From the NCBI GenBank assembly GCA_016715865.1, contig JADJXM010000003.1, forward strand, positions 420,001 to 484,000: a DNA stretch of 64,000 nt. The letters run 5' to 3'. The number at the start of each line of letters is the position of its first letter. Within the stretch, counting starts at the first letter, position 1. Made by a program: the position numbers and the translations under genes. Positions 61,236-64,000 of the stretch are shown piece after piece. This DNA is from Acidobacteriota bacterium. GTDB taxonomy: Bacteria > Acidobacteriota > Blastocatellia > RBC074. The notes below the pieces were generated by a model, which was not told the DNA's origin, made no database searches, and saw nothing but the letters and a program-made list of their open reading frames with translations.

Positions 61236-62642
61236 GAGGAGCGGAGCGCCGGCCTCCGGTCGGCGCTCCGCCTGCCCGCCAAAGCCTGACTATGCCGTCG
61301 ATACTCGAGCTGATGAGCAGCTTTCCCTCTTGCGAAAATGCGATTCGTCCAATCCCATCATCGTGGCCATAAAGCGCGACGACTTCCTGACCGTTCTCGA
61401 CATCCCATAATCGCAACAGCCCGTCATCGCCGCCTGTCGCCAGACGTTTTCCATCCGGCGAGAAGGCCAGCGCCTTGACGTGGCCTCCGTGAGCCCTGAT
61501 TATCGAAACTTCTCGTGCCGTTGCAACATCCCACAACCTGATCGTACTGTCAGCGCTGCCTGTCGCTAAAACGGCCCCATCCGGCGAAAAATCGATCGAC
61601 AGAATCGGCTCCGTGTGACCTTTCATTATCGCGAGTTCCCGGCCAGTCAGCGGATCCCAAAATCTCGCGTTGTTGTCGTACCCGGCTGTCGCCATCAACC
61701 GTCCATTCGGCTCGTAGGCAACAGCCGATACAAGGCTTTTATGCTGAAGCGTTTTCAATCGCCGGTAAGTTGACATATCCCAAATATTCACGGTTCGATC
61801 ATAAGAAGCCGTCGCGAAAGTTTTTCCGTCCGGTGCAACGGCGATCGAGTTGATTCTTGCAGTATGCGCCTTGAAGGATTGGACTTTCGTGCTCGAACTC
61901 AAATCGCAGATGTGTATGCTTCCAGAAACATCGCTGACCACAAGTCGCTTCCCGTCAGGTGAAAAGGCAGGTCCGTCCAAAACAGTGGAAGGCAAGTCGC
62001 AGGTCGATACAAACTGCTTTGCAGTCAGGTCCCAGAGACGGATTTTATCCTTGTATGAGATGGCAATCAGCCTGTCATCGGGAGAAAAAGCGCAAAACCG
62101 ATAATCTGTGCCGGTCGCAATATTCAGTGATCGGAGTTCCCTCGACATACTCCATGACCAGATAAGGCCGGTCCTCGTCAGTCCTGCCGCCATCCAGCAG
62201 TCGCGTGATATTCGGATGAATGAGGCGGGCGAGAATCTGTCGCTCCCGCCTGAAACGTTGCATGACGTCGTCGCTGAAATGCGCCGTCGAAATCAGCTTG
62301 ACTGCGACCTCCTGATCATATTCGCCATCGGCCCTTTTCGCGCGATAAACTACGCCCATCCCGCCTTCAGCTACTCTTGCCAGGATACGGTATGGCCCGA
62401 TCATAAGACCTGAATGATCGTTCTCTTTCTCATCGGGGAACAGTTCGCTGATCTCTTTCAGCGGCGGGGTTGAGATGTAATCTCCTGATTCGTCGTGGGA
62501 TTTCAGAAGCGACAAAACCTCATCACGCAGGTCATCATCGCCTGCACACGCATAGCGGACAAAAGGATTCACGCTCACTGGAAGGCTGATCCAGCGCGGC
62601 ATCGAAGATTCGATCGACCTGTTGCCAGCGTTCCGGCGTCAT
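61219..62642 (-). pseudogene. Decayed Ser/Thr protein kinase-WD40 gene
   Basis: The start region reads MTPERWQQVDRIFDAALDQP (ATG 62642, GGAG 8 bases upstream). This is the leader of acidobacterial Ser/Thr kinases. A frameshift at the A4 run 62561-62564 then moves the frame to VRYACAGDDDLRDEVLSLL. The kinase N-lobe follows (VAEGGMGVVYRAK, VAVKLI, LVMEYVEGTPITEYCDRH). Just after this, near 62100, the kinase frame ends and WD40 repeats start in another frame (DYRFCAFSPDDRLIA), running to 61219 with about seven blades (FSPDGKRLATGGDDGLLRLWD in part). The catalytic HRD and DFG segments and the membrane span are missing. An internal deletion with an out-of-frame junction explains this. Confidence 0.8.
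61242..61270. terminator. Bidirectional stem-loop between convergent genes
   Basis: A perfect 10-bp stem CGGAGCGCCG / CGGCGCTCCG with a 9-base loop (GCCTCCGGT) follows the stop of the dihaem gene. It belongs to the same short palindrome family as 29664-29680. No T-tract follows. Confidence 0.6.
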
Positions 62643-62660
62643 CCTGCATTCTCCAAAGTG

Positions 62661-62895
62661 AGCCCGCGAAGCGGGTGCTAGAAATTAGCCTGGGGTGGAG
62701 CGAGGCCGCAGGCCGAGCGTAACCCCAGGTACGGATGTCTCCTTTTTCAAGCCCGCGTGAGCGGGCGACAGCGTCTTTAAATGCCATAAATCCGGCATAG
62801 TCTGCCGCCCACTGGAGTGGGCTTTAATATTTATTCGTCCAGACCTGGGGTAACACTCGGCCTGACGGCCTCGCTCCACCCCGGGCTCTATTCTC
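62661..62895. repeat. Long palindromic dispersed element (class 3, copy 2)
   Basis: AGCCCGCGAAGCGGGTGC, then GGGGTGGAGCGAGGCCG and GCCGAGCGTAACCCCAGGT form the left arm (to about 62730). The right arm (about 62850-62893) is the inverted counterpart (ACCTGGGGTAACACTCGGCC, GCCTCGCTCCACCCCGGGCT). Small hairpins (GCCCGCGTGAGCGGGC, GCCCACTGGAGTGGGC) lie between, as in the copy at 2027-2420. The ACTGATGTTACGCA termini are not visible here. It separates the kinase remnant from the transposase. Confidence 0.85.
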
Positions 62896-62925
62896 TTGTC
62901 ATTACCCACATTTTTAGTGGGGAGG

Positions 62926-64000
62926 TCACCAAGCTAAATCTTGCAGGCGGAGCCAGCCGCGCCAGAGTGTTTGCCAGCCTGGATCGCCATCGCTCTTGCG
63001 AGCGAGGAAAACCTCAAGGCGCGCCACCAACCGCCAGAACTCACGGAGTGTTAAATCAGTTGGTGGTAATTTGAAGTATCGTTGGACGGTTTCAAGCAGG
63101 CTCGGTTCAACCGAGTGACGTGCGAGCGTCTCCGGTTCTCGACGACTCGTTTCACGCAGTTGCAGCAATCGCACGGCAATGATGGCGAGAAACCCAAACA
63201 CGCTTGTAAAGCCTGCGCTGTCGTCAACTGACGTTGCTCGATCGCGCAGCCAGTTTTTAAACACTTGTGATATTCCTCAATCAACCAACGATGTTCATAC
63301 CATTCAATGATCATCAGAGCTTGGTCGGCGTTGTGTACAGAGAGGCTCGTGATCAAGATCCACTCCAGCGCTTGCTGCCCAGCCGGCGGATCCACTTCCC
63401 AGCACCGCACGACGCTTACGCGCAATGGCGGACCGAAGCGTTCTTTGCCCTCGTGCGGCGATTGGATGTCGCATTGCCCCCAAGCCACTTGCAAATTCAC
63501 CGTGCGCTTCGGTTTGCCGTCACGACCGCGCAAGGTCACCTCTTTGGTCGCGGCTGCCGAGAGCTGGCGCGACCATTGCATCAGATGTTGCCGCTCTCCG
63601 CTCAAGTCGTGAATGACACGATCCTGAACAGCACGGGCGACAACCTCCCAGCCAAGTTCTTGGGACTGACGGAAATAGCCATAAATGTCGCTCGCTCGGT
63701 CGCCAACGCTCACCCAAATCACTCCACTGTCTCGTTCCGGGGCCTGTCAATCTCCGCTCAGTGTTTCCGCCCAGACATCAGACTCATTGGCTCGCAGGCT
63801 CCGCGCGCGTTTACCTTCGGTGCGACATCGGACGGTCGGAGCGCGAGTCCAGACTTTGCCACCAACCCCAACCAACCCTCCGACAAACCGATCTCCAAAC
63901 AACTGTACCAGGAAGCCCTGTCGGTGGGATTCGTTGAGTCGCCCCAACCCTCTGGTCTCCGGATGATGCGTGTAATCCAACTCCGTCCCATCCTGAATGA
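62926..64000 (-). pseudogene. IS4-family (Tn5-like) transposase, frameshifted and cut by the window edge
   Basis: Three overlapping minus-strand frames together spell one transposase. The first (63747-63991) has LDYTHHPETRGLGRLNESHRQ in part and LRANESDVWAETLSG. The second (63201-63722) has IWVSVGDRASDIYGYFRQSQ with a DDE-type Asp, and IIEWYEHRWLIEEYHKCLKTG, the Y-(2)-R-(3)-E-(6)-K signature of IS4. The third (62926-63205) has FLAIIAVRLLQLRETSRREP and ends WRGWLRLQDLAW. At least two frameshifts, near 63200 and 63740, separate them. The 5' end and the far terminal inverted repeat lie beyond the window; the near repeat was not identified between 62895 and 62926. Confidence 0.85.

Overview
This 64 kb window looks like a chromosomal segment of an Acidobacteriota bacterium, plausibly class Blastocatellia (the phylum is the safer statement). 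The evidence is protein families that are largely acidobacterial: a Solibacter-type C-terminal domain (TIGR03437-like), a VWFA-related acidobacterial secreted protein (TIGR03436-like), an acidobacterial duplicated orphan permease (ADOP), an Oar-like TonB-dependent outer-membrane protein, and kinase/WD40 and CHAT/TPR proteins. No phage, plasmid or CRISPR locus is seen. Most genes are housekeeping or metabolic.

Layout. 1-4.6 kb: a 5'-truncated TPR-CHAT protease and a secreted protein ending in Soli_cterm and BP74-like domains, separated by a large palindromic repeat. 4.8-8.5 kb: a 1217-residue fused 2-oxoglutarate dehydrogenase E2/E1 (Kgd type). 8.6-13.5 kb: methyltransferase, cyclase-family hydrolase, cupin and a translationally coupled malonyl-CoA synthetase/MatC-like carrier pair. 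13.5-17 kb: sugar-phosphate isomerase-like protein and PPP phosphatase on the minus strand, then CDP-alcohol phosphatidyltransferase and an AI-2E-type transporter. 17-21.3 kb: heat-shock cluster dnaK-hsp20-dnaJ-hspR with a HAIR-like operator overlapping a near-consensus promoter. 21.4-23.5 kb: ABC-2 permease and glycosyltransferase for surface polysaccharide. 23.8-31.4 kb: NlpC/P60 peptidase, PafA-like phosphatase whose 3' end runs into a near-pure G/C tract, TonB-type barrel, VWFA protein, TlyA. 31.5-36.1 kb: tRNA-Arg, a decayed toxin-antitoxin pair and small DUF, DoxX, MBL and VOC proteins. 36.7-49.9 kb: hydrolases, beta-propeller protein, MFS carrier, PQQ dehydrogenase, TPR-S41 peptidase, ADOP permease. 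50-56.6 kb: xylA, Gfo/Idh/MocA and deoC sugar genes, then a secreted protein, Ada and a monooxygenase-like gene. 56.8-61.2 kb: a 1487-residue protein with two CxxCH haem motifs, terpenoid-cyclase-like repeats and HEAT-like repeats. 61.2-64 kb: a decayed Ser/Thr kinase-WD40 gene and a frameshifted IS4/Tn5-like transposase.

The most unusual signal lies between the genes. At least sixteen intergenic sites hold elements built as a short-period tandem repeat, a unique core and the same repeat inverted. One class has a 7-nt period with several unit sequences (GTAGAAA, GTTTCCA, GATGAAT, ACTGCCG). A second has a ~9-nt period (CGCAAAGGC, ACGCCAAGG, ATTCGTGNN) inside terminal inverted repeats resembling ACTCTGTAAACTAA. 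Cores are nearly identical between distant loci and occur in both orientations. A third class is a long palindrome, in one copy bounded by ACTGATGTTACGCA inverted repeats. The elements abut stop and start codons; one has apparently removed a stop codon, and another lies next to a gene remnant. They behave like a dispersed, possibly mobile hairpin system whose mechanism cannot be named from sequence alone.
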